Source of the DNA: Amycolatopsis sp. FBCC-B4732
Lineage (GTDB): Bacteria; Actinomycetota; Actinomycetes; Mycobacteriales; Pseudonocardiaceae
Direction: 5' to 3'
Length of the DNA: 64,000 bases
NCBI RefSeq assembly: GCF_023008405.1
Contig: NZ_CP095376.1
Span: 5,863,501 to 5,927,500 of the forward strand
In this document: in pieces, positions 49,165-57,830 of the stretch
Layout: each line of letters opens with the position of its first letter
Numbering within the stretch: position 1 is the first letter of the stretch
Made by a program: the position numbers and the translations under genes
Notes under the pieces: model-generated
What the model was told of the DNA's origin: nothing
The model's input: the letters and a program-made list of their open reading frames with translations, nothing else
The model's database searches: none

Positions 49165-50037
49165 ATGCGAGTACTGATCGCCGGAGCGAGCGGCCTGATC
49201 GGGTCGGCGCTGGGCGAGCGCCTGCTGAGCGAAGGCCACGAGGTCCGCCGTCTGGTGCGGCGGGAAGCGCGCGGGGGCGGTGAATTCCGCTGGGACCCGC
49301 CGTCCGGCACCATCGCCGGCGGCGCGTTCGAGGGCGTCGACGCCGTCGTCAACCTGGGCGGGAAGCCGCTTTTCCCCGGGCGGTGGAGCGCGATGCGCAA
49401 GCAGCAGCTCACCGACAGCCGCGTCGAGCCGACCGAGGTGCTCGCCGAAGCCGTGGCCGAACACGGGGTCGGTGTGTTCGTCAACGCGTCCGCCGTCGGC
49501 TACTACGGCAATCCCGGATCGTCCACTGTGGACGAAACCGCACCCCGCGGCGGCGGTTTCCTCGCCGAGCTCTGCGAAGCGTGGGAAGCGGCGACGTCGG
49601 GGGCCGGCGACGCGCGGGTGGTGACCATCCGGACCGGGCTGGTGCTGTCGGCGAAGGGCGGGCTGTACGGCACGCTGCGGCCGCTCTTCCAGCTCTGCCT
49701 GGGCGGGCGGCTCGGCGACGGCCGCCAGTACATGCCGTGGATCGCCCTCGAAGACGAAGTCGGCGCGATCGTCCACGTCCTGACCCACGACGTCTCGGGC
49801 CCGGTGAACCTGACCGGGCCGGCCCCGGTGACCAACGCCGAGTTCACCCGCGCGGTCGGCCGCGCGCTGCACCGCCCGGCACCGTTCCGGGTGCCCGGCT
49901 TCGCGCTGAAGGCCGTGCTCGGCCAGGCCGGCGAGGAAATGGCGCTGTTCGGGCAGCGGGCCGTCCCGGCCGTGCTGGAGCGCTCCGGCTACGAGTTCCG
50001 GCACCCGACCCTGGACAGGGCGCTCGCCGCGGCATGA
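49165..50037 (+). CDS. TIGR01777-family NAD(P)-dependent epimerase/oxidoreductase (Rv2216 family)
   Basis: 290 residues from ATG 49165; the frame extends to 49099 across the sucB terminator, so the downstream start is better. An extended SDR Rossmann fold with VLIAGASGLIGSALGERLLSEGHEVRRL, the active-site Tyr region NASAVGYYGNPGSSTVDE, and the C-terminal DUF1731 part (HRPAPFRVPGFALKAVLGQAGEEMALFGQRAVP). Position and sequence match Rv2216. Reaction unknown; plant relatives affect chloroplast division. Its stop overlaps the PAP2 start as ATGA. Confidence 0.9.
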   Translation: MRVLIAGASGLIGSALGERLLSEGHEVRRLVRREARGGGEFRWDPPSGTIAGGAFEGVDAVVNLGGKPLFPGRWSAMRKQQLTDSRVEPTEVLAEAVAEHGVGVFVNASAVGYYGNPGSSTVDETAPRGGGFLAELCEAWEAATSGAGDARVVTIRTGLVLSAKGGLYGTLRPLFQLCLGGRLGDGRQYMPWIALEDEVGAIVHVLTHDVSGPVNLTGPAPVTNAEFTRAVGRALHRPAPFRVPGFALKAVLGQAGEEMALFGQRAVPAVLERSGYEFRHPTLDRALAAA

Positions 50038-50657
50038 GCGTCCCGCTCAAGCGATGGCTCGTCATCGGCTTCGCGCTGGTGGCGGCCTTCGTCGTGCTCG
50101 GGCTCTCGGTGGCGCGGCACCCGCTGACCCTCGACGCCCAGGTCGCGAACGCTCTCCACGGCGTCTACACCCAGCCGCTCGGGCGGGTGGCGCAGATCGG
50201 CAGCGACGTCCTCGGCCCGGTGCTCCCGTTCGTCCTCGGCACGGCGCTGCTGGCGCTGGCGTTGCGGCAGCGCCAGCACACGGGGTTGTGCGTGCGGCTC
50301 GCCGTCGTGCTGGTGCTGTGCCGGCTGACCAGCGTCGTGTTCAAGCCGGTGTTCCTGCGCGAACGCCCGCGCGACTACCCGGACCTGAGCTACCCGAGCG
50401 GGCACGTGACGTCGGTGGCGAGCACCGGGTTCGTGCTCGTCCTGCTGTGCGCGTGGCTGTGGCCGCGGCTGGTCCGCCGGGTCCTGGTGGCGGCCGCCGT
50501 CGCCACCGTGCTGTGCGCCGCGTGCCGGGTCGTGCTGGGCGTGCACTGGGTGTCGGACACGATCGGCGCAGTGCTGGCGGTGACCGGTGTCGGCCTGCTC
50601 TCAGCGTGCGCCTTGCGGCTGCTTCCCCCGGGTGACGGGCGTAGCCTCGACGGGTGA
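50034..50657 (+). CDS. PAP2-superfamily membrane phosphatase
   Basis: 207 residues from ATG 50034. Six hydrophobic segments carry the PAP2 triad: [11 protein letters not shown] (K-x6-RP), YPSGHVTS (PSGH) and [12 protein letters not shown] (SR-x5-H-x3-D variant with CR). Such enzymes dephosphorylate undecaprenyl pyrophosphate, phosphatidic acid or similar lipids at the outer membrane face. Overlaps the epimerase stop and the lipB start (GTGA), so it lies within the epimerase-PAP2-lipB transcription unit. Substrate unknown. Confidence 0.88.
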   Translation: MSVPLKRWLVIGFALVAAFVVLGLSVARHPLTLDAQVANALHGVYTQPLGRVAQIGSDVLGPVLPFVLGTALLALALRQRQHTGLCVRLAVVLVLCRLTSVVFKPVFLRERPRDYPDLSYPSGHVTSVASTGFVLVLLCAWLWPRLVRRVLVAAAVATVLCAACRVVLGVHWVSDTIGAVLAVTGVGLLSACALRLLPPGDGRSLDG

Positions 50658-51397
50658 GTTCTTCCCGCACCTCCTGCCGCGCCAGCACCGAACCCGTCGA
50701 CGTCCGGGAGCTCGGCACGATCGACTACACCGAAGCCTGGGAGCTCCAGCGGAGCCGGCTCGCCGAGCGCGCCGACGGCACCGCGCCGGACACGATGTTC
50801 CTGCTGCAGCACCCTTCGGTGTACACCGCGGGCAAGCGCACGGAGCCGGCCGACCGCCCCACCGACGGCACCCCGGTGATCGACGTCGACCGCGGCGGCA
50901 AGATCACCTGGCACGGCCCCGGCCAGCTGGTCGGCTACCCGATCGTGAAGCTCGCCGACCCGATCGACGTCGTCCACTACGTGCGGCGGCTGGAAGAGGC
51001 CCTGATCCACGTGTGCGACCAGCTCGGCGTGGCCAGCGGCCGCGTGGAAGGCCGCAGCGGCGTCTGGATCCCGGCCGACGAACGCGGGATCGAGCGCAAG
51101 ATCGCGGCGATCGGCATCCGCGTCCAGCGCGGCGTGACGATGCACGGCTTCGAGCTGAACTGCAACGCCGACCTCGCGGCGTTCGACAGCATCGTCCCCT
51201 GCGGCATCCGCGACGCGGGCGTGACATCGCTGTCCTACGAGCTCCAGCGCGACGTCACGGTCGAGGCGGTGCTCCCCCTGGCCCGCGACGCCGTGCTGGC
51301 GGCGCTGGAAGGCGAGCTGCCGGTGAGCGAGGACCGCTGGCTCCCCCGCCCCGAGGCCCCGCAGGCCCCCGGCGTCACCTTCGCCCTGCAGAACTGA
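50654..51397 (+). CDS. lipB: Octanoyl-[acyl carrier protein]:protein N-octanoyltransferase
   Basis: 247 residues from GTG 50654, overlapping the PAP2 stop. LipB motifs: [46 protein letters not shown], a catalytic-cysteine/lysine region around [40 protein letters not shown]. It moves octanoyl from acyl carrier protein to apo-E2 and similar lipoyl domains; the lysine in GRKIAAIG-type position and the cysteine in VPCGI are both present. LipA, encoded downstream, then inserts sulfur. The local gene order equals Rv2217. Confidence 0.95.
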   Translation: MSSSRTSCRASTEPVDVRELGTIDYTEAWELQRSRLAERADGTAPDTMFLLQHPSVYTAGKRTEPADRPTDGTPVIDVDRGGKITWHGPGQLVGYPIVKLADPIDVVHYVRRLEEALIHVCDQLGVASGRVEGRSGVWIPADERGIERKIAAIGIRVQRGVTMHGFELNCNADLAAFDSIVPCGIRDAGVTSLSYELQRDVTVEAVLPLARDAVLAALEGELPVSEDRWLPRPEAPQAPGVTFALQN

Positions 51398-51399
51398 CG

Positions 51400-51440
51400 A
51401 ACGCCGTGAGGGGTACCTCGGAGGTGCCCCTCACGGCGTT
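51400..51440. terminator. Bidirectional hairpin between lipB and the LLM gene
   Basis: Arms 51400-51419 (AACGCCGTGAGGGGTACCTC) and 51421-51440 match with one change and a 1-nt loop. It is a close relative of the hairpin at 38957-39001 and also sits between convergent genes. Confidence 0.85.
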
Positions 51441-51445
51441 GCGCG

Positions 51446-52381
51446 TCAGTCCAGCTGCGGTGCGACCTCGGCCGCGATCAGCTCGATCTGGTCCAGGTCC
51501 CGCATGTCCAGCAGCTGCAGGTAGAGCCGGGTGACCCCGGTCTTCTCCCGCCACTGCCCGATCCGGTCGACGACCTCGGCGGGCGAGCCGGCCAGGCCGT
51601 TCGCGCGCAGCTCGGAGACGTCCCGCCCGATGGCCGACGCCCGGCGCGCGACCTCCTCCTCGGTCCGGCCGACGCCGATGACCAGCGCCACCGACCGCAG
51701 GATCTCCTTGGGGTCGCGGCCGATCTCCCGCGCCGCGTCCTCGACCCGGGCGAACTGCGCGGCCGCGGTTTCGGCGTCGGCGAAGGGCAGGTTGAACTCG
51801 TCGGCGAACCGCGCGGCCAGCGCCGGGGTGCGCTTCTTGCCGCCACCGCCGATGATCACCGGCGGGGCGGGCTGCTGCGCCGGCTTCGGGAGCGCGGGCG
51901 AGTCCGTCAGCGTGTAGTACTGCCCGGCGAAGGAGTAGGTCGAGCCCACCGGCGTCTTCCACAGGCCGGTGACGATCTCGAGCTGCTCGGCGTACCGGTC
52001 GAAGCGCTCCTTCAGCGGCGGCAGCGTCAGGCCGTACGCCTCGTGCTCGGCGTCGTACCAGCCGGAGCCGAGCCCGAACTCGACGCGTCCGCCGGACATC
52101 TGGTCGACCTGCGCGACCGCGATGGCGAGCGGCCCGGGGTACCGGAACGTCGCCGCGGTGACGAGCGTGCCGAGCCGGATCCGGTTCGTCTCGCGGGCCA
52201 GGCCGGCCAGGGTGATCCAGGCGTCGGTCGGGCCGGGCAGGCCGTCGGCCGAGCCCATCCTCAGGTAGTGGTCGCTGCGGAAGAAAGCGTCGTAGCCGGC
52301 CGCTTCGGCGGCCTTCGCGGCCCGCAGCTGGTCGTCGTAGCTGGCCCCTTGCTGGGGCTCGGTGAAGATCCTCAAGTCCAC
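51446..52381 (-). CDS. LLM-class F420-dependent oxidoreductase (TIGR03560-like)
   Basis: 311 residues from GTG 52381. Luciferase-like monooxygenase TIM barrel: [95 protein letters not shown] and PAQQPAPPVIIGGGGKKRTPALAARFADEFN. These use coenzyme F420 (or FMN) in hydride transfer; the substrate is unknown. Its start is only 4 bases after the stop of the TetR gene on the same strand, so both form one transcription unit, probably self-repressed. Confidence 0.9.
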   Translation of the reverse strand: MDLRIFTEPQQGASYDDQLRAAKAAEAAGYDAFFRSDHYLRMGSADGLPGPTDAWITLAGLARETNRIRLGTLVTAATFRYPGPLAIAVAQVDQMSGGRVEFGLGSGWYDAEHEAYGLTLPPLKERFDRYAEQLEIVTGLWKTPVGSTYSFAGQYYTLTDSPALPKPAQQPAPPVIIGGGGKKRTPALAARFADEFNLPFADAETAAAQFARVEDAAREIGRDPKEILRSVALVIGVGRTEEEVARRASAIGRDVSELRANGLAGSPAEVVDRIGQWREKTGVTRLYLQLLDMRDLDQIELIAAEVAPQLD

Positions 52382-52385
52382 GACG

Positions 52386-53012
52386 TCAGCCTAACGACGG
52401 GGAGACCTCCGCGCCGTCCTGCTCGGTCCGCCGCAGCCGGACCAGCATGCGGACGATCACGTCCTCGATCTCGGCCCCGACCCGCTTCGGGTCCGGCGAG
52501 CTGGCGATCTCGGTCGCCGCGCTGGACAGCGCGCCGAAGAGCAGCCGCGCGGTGACCTCCACCGGCACCGGCTCGACCTCGCCCGCGTCGATCAGCGACT
52601 GCAGGCCCGAGCGGACCAGCCCGAAACTGCACCGCTCCTCGGCCTCGCGCCAGCGTTCCCAGCCCATCACGACCGGCGCCTCGTGGATGGCGATCCGCTG
52701 GTAGGCGGGGTCGAGACAGCTGCGGATGAACGCGTTGAGCCCGCCCAGCGCCCGCTCCCACGGCGAGCCCTCGCCGGTCATGATCTTGTCGAGCCGGTCG
52801 TAGACGAGGCTCTCGACCTGGTCGAACGCGGCTTCGAACAGCGCCTGCTTGCCGCTGAAGTGGTGGTACAGGGCTCCCTTGGTGACCCGGGCGCGTTTGG
52901 CGATCTCGTCGAGCGAGGTACCCGCGTAGCCGCGTTTGGTGAACAGTTCGACCGCGCTGTCGACCAGCGCCGACCGCGTCGACTCGGAGTAGTCGAGTCG
53001 TCTGGACCTCAT
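52386..53012 (-). CDS. TetR-family transcriptional regulator
   Basis: 208 residues from ATG 53012 (AGGTGG upstream). N-terminal HTH: ALVDSAVELFTKRGYAGTSLDEIAKRARVTKGALYHHFSGKQALFEAAFDQVE; the C-terminal about 150 residues are the ligand-binding and dimer region. An ATG at 53060 or 53054 would extend the protein but would then place the CATAC/GTATG operator inside the gene, so the later start is favoured. Co-transcribed with the LLM oxidoreductase, divergent from the 173-aa gene; the TetR may control both. Confidence 0.9.
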   Translation of the reverse strand: MRSRRLDYSESTRSALVDSAVELFTKRGYAGTSLDEIAKRARVTKGALYHHFSGKQALFEAAFDQVESLVYDRLDKIMTGEGSPWERALGGLNAFIRSCLDPAYQRIAIHEAPVVMGWERWREAEERCSFGLVRSGLQSLIDAGEVEPVPVEVTARLLFGALSSAATEIASSPDPKRVGAEIEDVIVRMLVRLRRTEQDGAEVSPSLG

Positions 53013-53051
53013 TGTCGCCACCTTCACAACTTTACGCCCGGAGGATCTCTC

Positions 53052-53115
53052 CATACTCATGGTATGTTCGCCGGGTCAGGTCCGTACCGGGAGTATGCCG
53101 CAGACCCGCGGTATG
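53052..53115. promoter_or_regulatory. CATAC/GTATG operator-like inverted repeats
   Basis: A perfect inverted repeat CATACTCATGGTATG (53052-53066) is followed by GTACCGGGAGTATG (53084-53097) and a third GTATG (53111-53115). These spaced half-sites lie between the TetR gene and the divergent 173-aa gene and are the likely TetR operators. Confidence 0.6.
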
Positions 53116-53143
53116 ACCCGGACCACGGAAGGGGAGCCACACC

Positions 53144-53665
53144 ATGAGCTGGACAGACTTCTACCGGCGTCAGGAAATCCTCGAAGCCGCCGTCCGCCTG
53201 GCCGCCCGGAACCCGGGCGCGCCGCTGCCACTCGAGGAAGTACCGGGGGCCGAGGAGCACTTCGGCACCGAAGAGAACGTCCTCACCGCCCTGCAGTACC
53301 AGTGGACGCGCACGCTCGGCGGCCGGCTGCGCGCCGAAGTCGCCGACCCGGACGAAGCCGACGGCCTCGGCGACCACGTCGACGCCGTCACCCGCGCCTG
53401 GCGCACCGCCGTCGACGAGCACGCCGACCTGCGAGCGGTCCTCGACGGCGCGTACGGGCGGTACGCGTCGCTGCGCCGCATGCACGAGGGCGAGCTGCGG
53501 ATGCTCGCCGTCACGGCCGGGCTGGCCGACCCGCGTGAGCCGGCCGAGGAGATCGTCAAGGTGGGCCACGCCCTCGAGGCGTTGCTGCGCACGAGCCGCG
53601 AGGAGCCGGCCCGGCGTCGCCCGGTGATGGGACACCTTCGCCGTCTGCTCGCGCCCAGTGCGTAA
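53144..53665 (+). CDS. Conserved actinobacterial protein of unknown function
   Basis: 173 residues from ATG 53144 with GGAAGGGGAG upstream. Mostly helical: DFYRRQEILEAAVRLAARNPGAPLPLEEVPGAEEHFGTEENVLTALQYQWTRTL, then VDAVTRAWRTAVDEHADLRAVLDGAYGRYASLRRMHEGELRMLAVTAGLADP. It looks like a TetR-like C-terminal fold without a DNA-binding part, but no family is recognised for sure. The gene shares its promoter region with the divergent TetR gene and its GTATG sites. It is followed 19 bases later by the SDR gene, so an operon is likely. Confidence 0.72.
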   Translation: MSWTDFYRRQEILEAAVRLAARNPGAPLPLEEVPGAEEHFGTEENVLTALQYQWTRTLGGRLRAEVADPDEADGLGDHVDAVTRAWRTAVDEHADLRAVLDGAYGRYASLRRMHEGELRMLAVTAGLADPREPAEEIVKVGHALEALLRTSREEPARRRPVMGHLRRLLAPSA

Positions 53666-53683
53666 CGGGTGTAGAGAACACGC

Positions 53684-54634
53684 ATGACATCGCGGTGGAG
53701 CGAAACCGACATCGCCGACCAGACCGGCCGGACCGTCGTGGTCACGGGGGCGAACTCCGGTCTCGGTCTGCGCACCGCCGAGGTGCTCGCGGGCAAGGGG
53801 GCCCGCGTGTTCCTCGCCTGCCGTTCGCCCGAACGCGGCGCGAAGGCACTCGATCGAGTCCGCGCGGCCGCCGCGGGCGCCGAACCCGAGCTCATCCCAC
53901 TGGACCTGAGCGAGCTCGCTTCGGTGCGCGCGGCCGCCGCCGCGGTCCGTGAACGAACCGGCGACGCGCTCGACGTCCTGGTCGCCAACGCCGGCGTGAT
54001 GGCGACCGCCCGCGGCCGCACCGCCGACGGCTTCGAGCTGCAGTTCGGCACGAACCACCTCGGCCACGCGGCGCTGACGTGGCTGCTGCTGCCCGCCCTG
54101 CGCGGCGGCACGCACGCCCGCGTCGTGACGCTGTCGAGCCTCGCCGCGACCGGCGCCCGCATCGACCTCGAAGACCCCAACGGCGAGCACCGCCGCTACA
54201 ACCCGGCGACCGCGTACGGGCAGTCGAAGCTCGCGAACCAGGTGTTCGCCCTGGAGCTCGACCGCCGTCTGCGCAAGTCCGGCGACGACGTCCTCAGCGT
54301 CGCCGCCCACCCGGGTTACACGGCGACCGGCCTCGGCAGCGGCATGGCCCGCTCGTACTCCAACGCGGTGGTCCGCGGCGTCATCGCGGGCGGCCACCGC
54401 ATCGGCGAGGCCCTGTTCGCCCAGAACGTCCGCCAGGGCGCCCTCCCCCAGCTGTACGCGGCCACGGCGGACGGCGTCGAAGGCGGCGACTACATCGCCC
54501 CGGGCGGCCTCGGCGGCATGCGCGGGCACCCGGTCAAAGTACGTCCCCTGACCCCGGCGCTGAGCGAGTCGCTGGGGGCCACGTTGTGGGACGTCACGGC
54601 GGAGCTGACCGGCGTCACCCCCGACCCCGCTTAG
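53684..54634 (+). CDS. Short-chain dehydrogenase/reductase
   Basis: 316 residues from ATG 53684. Classical SDR: cofactor loop [36 protein letters not shown] (an arginine after strand 2 suggests NADPH), the NAG motif [14 protein letters not shown], and catalytic Ser, Tyr, Lys in [10 protein letters not shown] and [16 protein letters not shown]. It is close to the protochlorophyllide-reductase/WW-domain-like SDRs common in actinobacteria. Substrate unknown. Follows the 173-aa gene; lipA begins 26 bases after its stop. Confidence 0.9.
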   Translation: MTSRWSETDIADQTGRTVVVTGANSGLGLRTAEVLAGKGARVFLACRSPERGAKALDRVRAAAAGAEPELIPLDLSELASVRAAAAAVRERTGDALDVLVANAGVMATARGRTADGFELQFGTNHLGHAALTWLLLPALRGGTHARVVTLSSLAATGARIDLEDPNGEHRRYNPATAYGQSKLANQVFALELDRRLRKSGDDVLSVAAHPGYTATGLGSGMARSYSNAVVRGVIAGGHRIGEALFAQNVRQGALPQLYAATADGVEGGDYIAPGGLGGMRGHPVKVRPLTPALSESLGATLWDVTAELTGVTPDPA

Positions 54635-54659
54635 CCCGGACGGGCGTACGGTTGGAGGC

Positions 54660-55661
54660 GTGAGTGCTGCGCCTGAAGGCCGGAAGCTGCTGCGTCTCGA
54701 GGTACGCAACAGTGAGACGCCGATCGAGAAGAAGCCGCCGTGGATCAAGACGCGGGTGCGGATGGGGCCGGAGTTCACCGAACTCAAGGGCCTGGTGCGC
54801 CGTGAGGGTCTGCACACGGTGTGTGAAGAGGCTGGTTGTCCCAACATCTACGAGTGCTGGGAAGACCGGGAGGCCACGTTCCTGATCGGTGGGGACCAGT
54901 GCACCCGTCGGTGTGACTTCTGTCAGATCGACACGGGTAAGCCCGCCGAGCTGGATCGGACTGAGCCGCGGAAGGTCGCGGAGTCGGTGCAGGCGATGGG
55001 TTTGCGGTATTCGACGGTCACCGGCGTCGCCCGTGATGACCTTGAGGATGGCGGCGCGTGGCTGTATGCGGAGACCGTGCGCCAGATTCACGCGTTGAAC
55101 CCGGGTACGGGTGTCGAGTTGCTGATCCCGGACTTCAACGCGGATCCGGCGCAGCTGGCCGAGGTGTTCGGGTCGCGGCCGGAAGTCTTGGCGCACAACG
55201 TGGAGACGGTGCCGCGGATCTTCAAGCGGATCCGTCCGGGCTTCCGCTACGCGCGGTCGCTCGAGGTCATCACGAAGGCGCGTGAGGCGGGTTTGGTGAC
55301 GAAGTCGAACCTGATCCTGGGCATGGGTGAGACGCCGGATGAGGTGGCTCCGGCGATGCAGGACCTGGTCGACGCGGGGTGCGAGATCCTGACGATCACG
55401 CAGTACCTGCGTCCGTCGCCGCGGCACCACCCGGTGGACCGGTGGGTGAAGCCCGAAGAGTTCGTCGAGCACTCGAAGGCTGCCGAAGCGATGGGCTTCG
55501 CCGGTGTCATGGCCGGCCCTCTGGTGCGCTCGTCCTACCGCGCGGGACGGCTCTACGCCCAGACGAAGGCGCACCGCGGCGAGGAACTGCCGGAGAACCT
55601 GGCCCACCTGGCCGCCGAAGGCCCGGCCGCGCAGGAAGCGGCGTCGCTGCTGGCCCGGTGA
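54660..55661 (+). CDS. lipA: Lipoyl synthase
   Basis: 333 residues from GTG 54660 (GGAGG upstream). Radical SAM enzyme with both cluster sites: the auxiliary [12 protein letters not shown] motif and the radical [12 protein letters not shown] motif; further [39 protein letters not shown] and [20 protein letters not shown]. It inserts two sulfurs into the octanoyl group on E2 made by LipB. The serine that coordinates the auxiliary cluster in the C-terminal region (VRSSYRAG) is present. The codons here are a little less GC-rich in third position than in neighbours. Confidence 0.97.
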   Translation: MSAAPEGRKLLRLEVRNSETPIEKKPPWIKTRVRMGPEFTELKGLVRREGLHTVCEEAGCPNIYECWEDREATFLIGGDQCTRRCDFCQIDTGKPAELDRTEPRKVAESVQAMGLRYSTVTGVARDDLEDGGAWLYAETVRQIHALNPGTGVELLIPDFNADPAQLAEVFGSRPEVLAHNVETVPRIFKRIRPGFRYARSLEVITKAREAGLVTKSNLILGMGETPDEVAPAMQDLVDAGCEILTITQYLRPSPRHHPVDRWVKPEEFVEHSKAAEAMGFAGVMAGPLVRSSYRAGRLYAQTKAHRGEELPENLAHLAAEGPAAQEAASLLAR

Positions 55662-55706
55662 CGCACGTCACCCCACCATCCTTAAAGGATCGGTAAAGTA
55701 GCGGGC

Positions 55707-56360
55707 ATGGCCCTGGTTTCGGACCTCCTCAGCTGGTTGCAAGGACTCCCGGAACCGGGGCTCGTCGCCGCCACCGGCGGTCTGGTGTTCGCCGAGTGCA
55801 CGATCGGCCTGGGCTTCCTGGCCCCCGGCGAATCCGGCCTGCTGATCGCGGCGACGACGGCGAACACGGTGGCCCGGTTCCTGGCCCTGTGGGCGGTGGT
55901 CACGGTCTGCGCGACGGCGGGCGACGCCCTCGGCTTCTTCATCGGCCGCCGCTTCGGGCCCCGCCTGCGTGAGACGAAGCTGATCCGCAAGTACGGTCTC
56001 GAAGCCTGGGACAAGGCCACCGGAGTCCTGGAGCGCCGTGGGACGTGGGCGGTCTTCTTCGCCCGCTTCCTGCCGGTGATCAGAACCCTGACCCCGGCGG
56101 CGGCGGGCACGTCCGGCCTCCCGTTCCGCAAGTTCCTCCCCGCCGCGGCCGCGGGCGCGTTCTGCTGGTCCCTGGCCCACATCAGCATCGGCGCGGCCCT
56201 GGGCGAAGCGGCGAAGCGCATCGAGGGCGCCCTCAACACGGGCGGCCTGATCGCGGTGGGCGTCCTGGCGGCGGTGGCGGTGTTCTTCCTGCTGCGCCTG
56301 AAGAAGCGCAAGGCACTGGCAGCACCGACCCCGGACCGCGAGCCCGAGCGCGTGCCCTGA
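55707..56360 (+). CDS. DedA-family membrane protein
   Basis: 217 residues from ATG 55707. DedA/SNARE-associated signature: GLVFAECTIGLGFLAPGESGLLIAATTA, GDALGFFIGRRFG, WAVFFARFLPVIRTLTPAAAGTSGLPFRKFL, and three to four membrane helices. DedA proteins are linked to recycling of undecaprenyl phosphate and lipid flipping. There is a strong terminator just past the stop. 45 bases after lipA, so possible read-through. The exact substrate in this organism is not known. Confidence 0.88.
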   Translation: MALVSDLLSWLQGLPEPGLVAATGGLVFAECTIGLGFLAPGESGLLIAATTANTVARFLALWAVVTVCATAGDALGFFIGRRFGPRLRETKLIRKYGLEAWDKATGVLERRGTWAVFFARFLPVIRTLTPAAAGTSGLPFRKFLPAAAAGAFCWSLAHISIGAALGEAAKRIEGALNTGGLIAVGVLAAVAVFFLLRLKKRKALAAPTPDREPERVP

Positions 56361-56373
56361 CGACCGGCGGCCA

Positions 56374-56408
56374 GAGGGTGCGGCGCGGGCGAACCGGGCC
56401 GCACCCTC
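56374..56408. terminator. Bidirectional hairpin after the DedA gene
   Basis: Perfect 11-bp arms (56374-56384 GAGGGTGCGGC and 56398-56408) separate the DedA gene from the convergent anchored-protein gene. Confidence 0.8.
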
Positions 56409-56414
56409 CCGGCG

Positions 56415-57164
56415 TCAGCGGCGGGCGCGTGCCGCCTTGCCGGTGGCCCAGCCGATCAGGCCGAGCGCCAGCAGCGCCCCACCGGCGGCGAACGGCCAGG
56501 AACCCGCACCCGGCGCGGGAGCCGGCGACGCGGCGGCGAGGTCGTACCCGCCGAGCTTGCCCTGGTCGCGGTACGCCGACCCGGGCAGCTTGTCGCCGTA
56601 CAAGCGGTGCACCAGCTGCTGGTACGCCGCCACCGCGACACCCTCACCGACTCGCTGGCGGGCCGGGTCGTTCAGCGGCAGCACCCGGCCGTCGCGCACC
56701 CGGTACCACGCGTTGACCTGCGGCTCGGTGAACACCAGGTCCCCGTGCGCCTGCGCCGGGAACGTCAGTTCCTCGGTGCCGGTCGTGAAGTTGGTCGCGG
56801 TCCACCCGGCGGCGTCGCGCGTCACCCACACGGTGGCCTGCCGCCCGGTCGACGCCTGCGCCTTCACCGCGTAGTACGCGAACGAGGCCGGCTTCGCCCC
56901 GGGCTGACCGGCGACGAACGCCGGATCCAGCGAGTAGACACTCTGCGGTTCACCGCCGACCTGGGGCGCCTGCGCGACGTCGGCGCGCGCGACCCCGGCC
57001 CGCCGGTCGAGCTGGCCGAAGAACGCCGACAGCTGCGCGTCCGCCGACTTGACCGCGGCGGCGACCTCGCCGGACGGCGGCGTCGAAGCCGATGCCGTGC
57101 CGCCGAAACCCAGTACCAGCGCCGTCCCCGCGAAGAGCGTGACGAGTCCACGGAAGAGGTTCAC
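56415..57164 (-). CDS. Secreted, C-terminally membrane-anchored protein of unknown function
   Basis: 249 residues from GTG 57164. Signal peptide (NLFRGLVTLFAGTALVLGFGGTASAS), an extracellular part of about 180 residues, and a C-terminal membrane helix with basic tail (FAAGGALLALGLIGWATGKAARARR). The ectodomain contains AYYAVKAQASTGRQATVWVTRDAAGWTATNFTTGTEELTFPA and VNAWYRVRDGRVLPLND; no catalytic motif is seen. It starts three bases after the stop of the secreted protease gene, so the two are co-transcribed. A role as anchor, substrate or inhibitor of the protease is inferred from this coupling only. Confidence 0.72.
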   Translation of the reverse strand: MNLFRGLVTLFAGTALVLGFGGTASASTPPSGEVAAAVKSADAQLSAFFGQLDRRAGVARADVAQAPQVGGEPQSVYSLDPAFVAGQPGAKPASFAYYAVKAQASTGRQATVWVTRDAAGWTATNFTTGTEELTFPAQAHGDLVFTEPQVNAWYRVRDGRVLPLNDPARQRVGEGVAVAAYQQLVHRLYGDKLPGSAYRDQGKLGGYDLAAASPAPAPGAGSWPFAAGGALLALGLIGWATGKAARARR

Positions 57165-57167
57165 GCC

Positions 57168-57731
57168 TCACGCCCCGATCCGGTAGAGGGACTGCGCCCA
57201 CTGGAACTGCCCGTTGCGGACGTAGCTGGTGTGCGCCATCGCGCTGTAGCGCTGGCTGCTCGGCCACGGGTCGCCGTAGTAGACGAGCCCGCTGGCGTCG
57301 TAGCCGTAGATGACCTGGGCGTGCCCGCCGCCCGCGGTCCAGTAGATGCCGGTCTCGATCGGCCGGCGGGCGGTGATTTCGCTCTGCACCGACGCGAAGC
57401 TCAGCGCGCCGGTCACCGTGCCGGGCCGCAGCCCGAGCGCCTGGTAGCCGCGCTGCACGTAGGTCAGCTCGCCGGCCTGGTTGGGGCACTGCGAGCCGGC
57501 CGGGTAGCCGCGCGAGTAGTCGCAGAAGGTGTTCTGGCTGGTGCTCGTGCCGTAGCCGAGGAACCGTGCGATGGTCAGGCCGCTGGCGGCCCAGCACCAC
57601 TGGTTCTGCTCCTGGACCAGCTGGCTGATGGACAACGTCGTCGCTTCGGTGGTCGCGCTCGCGGGCGGGGAGAGCAGGCCGGTGAGGGCCACGCACAGCG
57701 CGCCGAGCGCCATTGCTCGTCTGAAGTGCAT
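57168..57731 (-). CDS. Secreted papain-like cysteine protease (C39/C70-like)
   Basis: 187 residues from ATG 57731 (AAGGAG upstream). Signal peptide (MALGALCVALTGLLSPPASA), then a papain-like fold with the oxyanion Gln and nucleophile in EQNQWCWAAS, the histidine in GGGHAQVIYGYD and an Asp/Asn in VYYGDPWPSS. An additional cysteine pair (TFCDYSR, SQCPNQ) probably forms a disulfide, fitting an exported enzyme. The layout resembles C39-like and AvrRpt2-type (C70) peptidases. Substrate unknown. Followed directly by the anchored protein gene. Confidence 0.8.
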   Translation of the reverse strand: MHFRRAMALGALCVALTGLLSPPASATTEATTLSISQLVQEQNQWCWAASGLTIARFLGYGTSTSQNTFCDYSRGYPAGSQCPNQAGELTYVQRGYQALGLRPGTVTGALSFASVQSEITARRPIETGIYWTAGGGHAQVIYGYDASGLVYYGDPWPSSQRYSAMAHTSYVRNGQFQWAQSLYRIGA

Positions 57732-57830
57732 TCGTTGCTCCTTGTCGGCAACAGGTGGGGACTTCGTGAGCTTCTCCCGTTGCCGCGCCGGGCAGTAATC
57801 CCAGCGGGGATAACACCGGCGTTATGCCGC

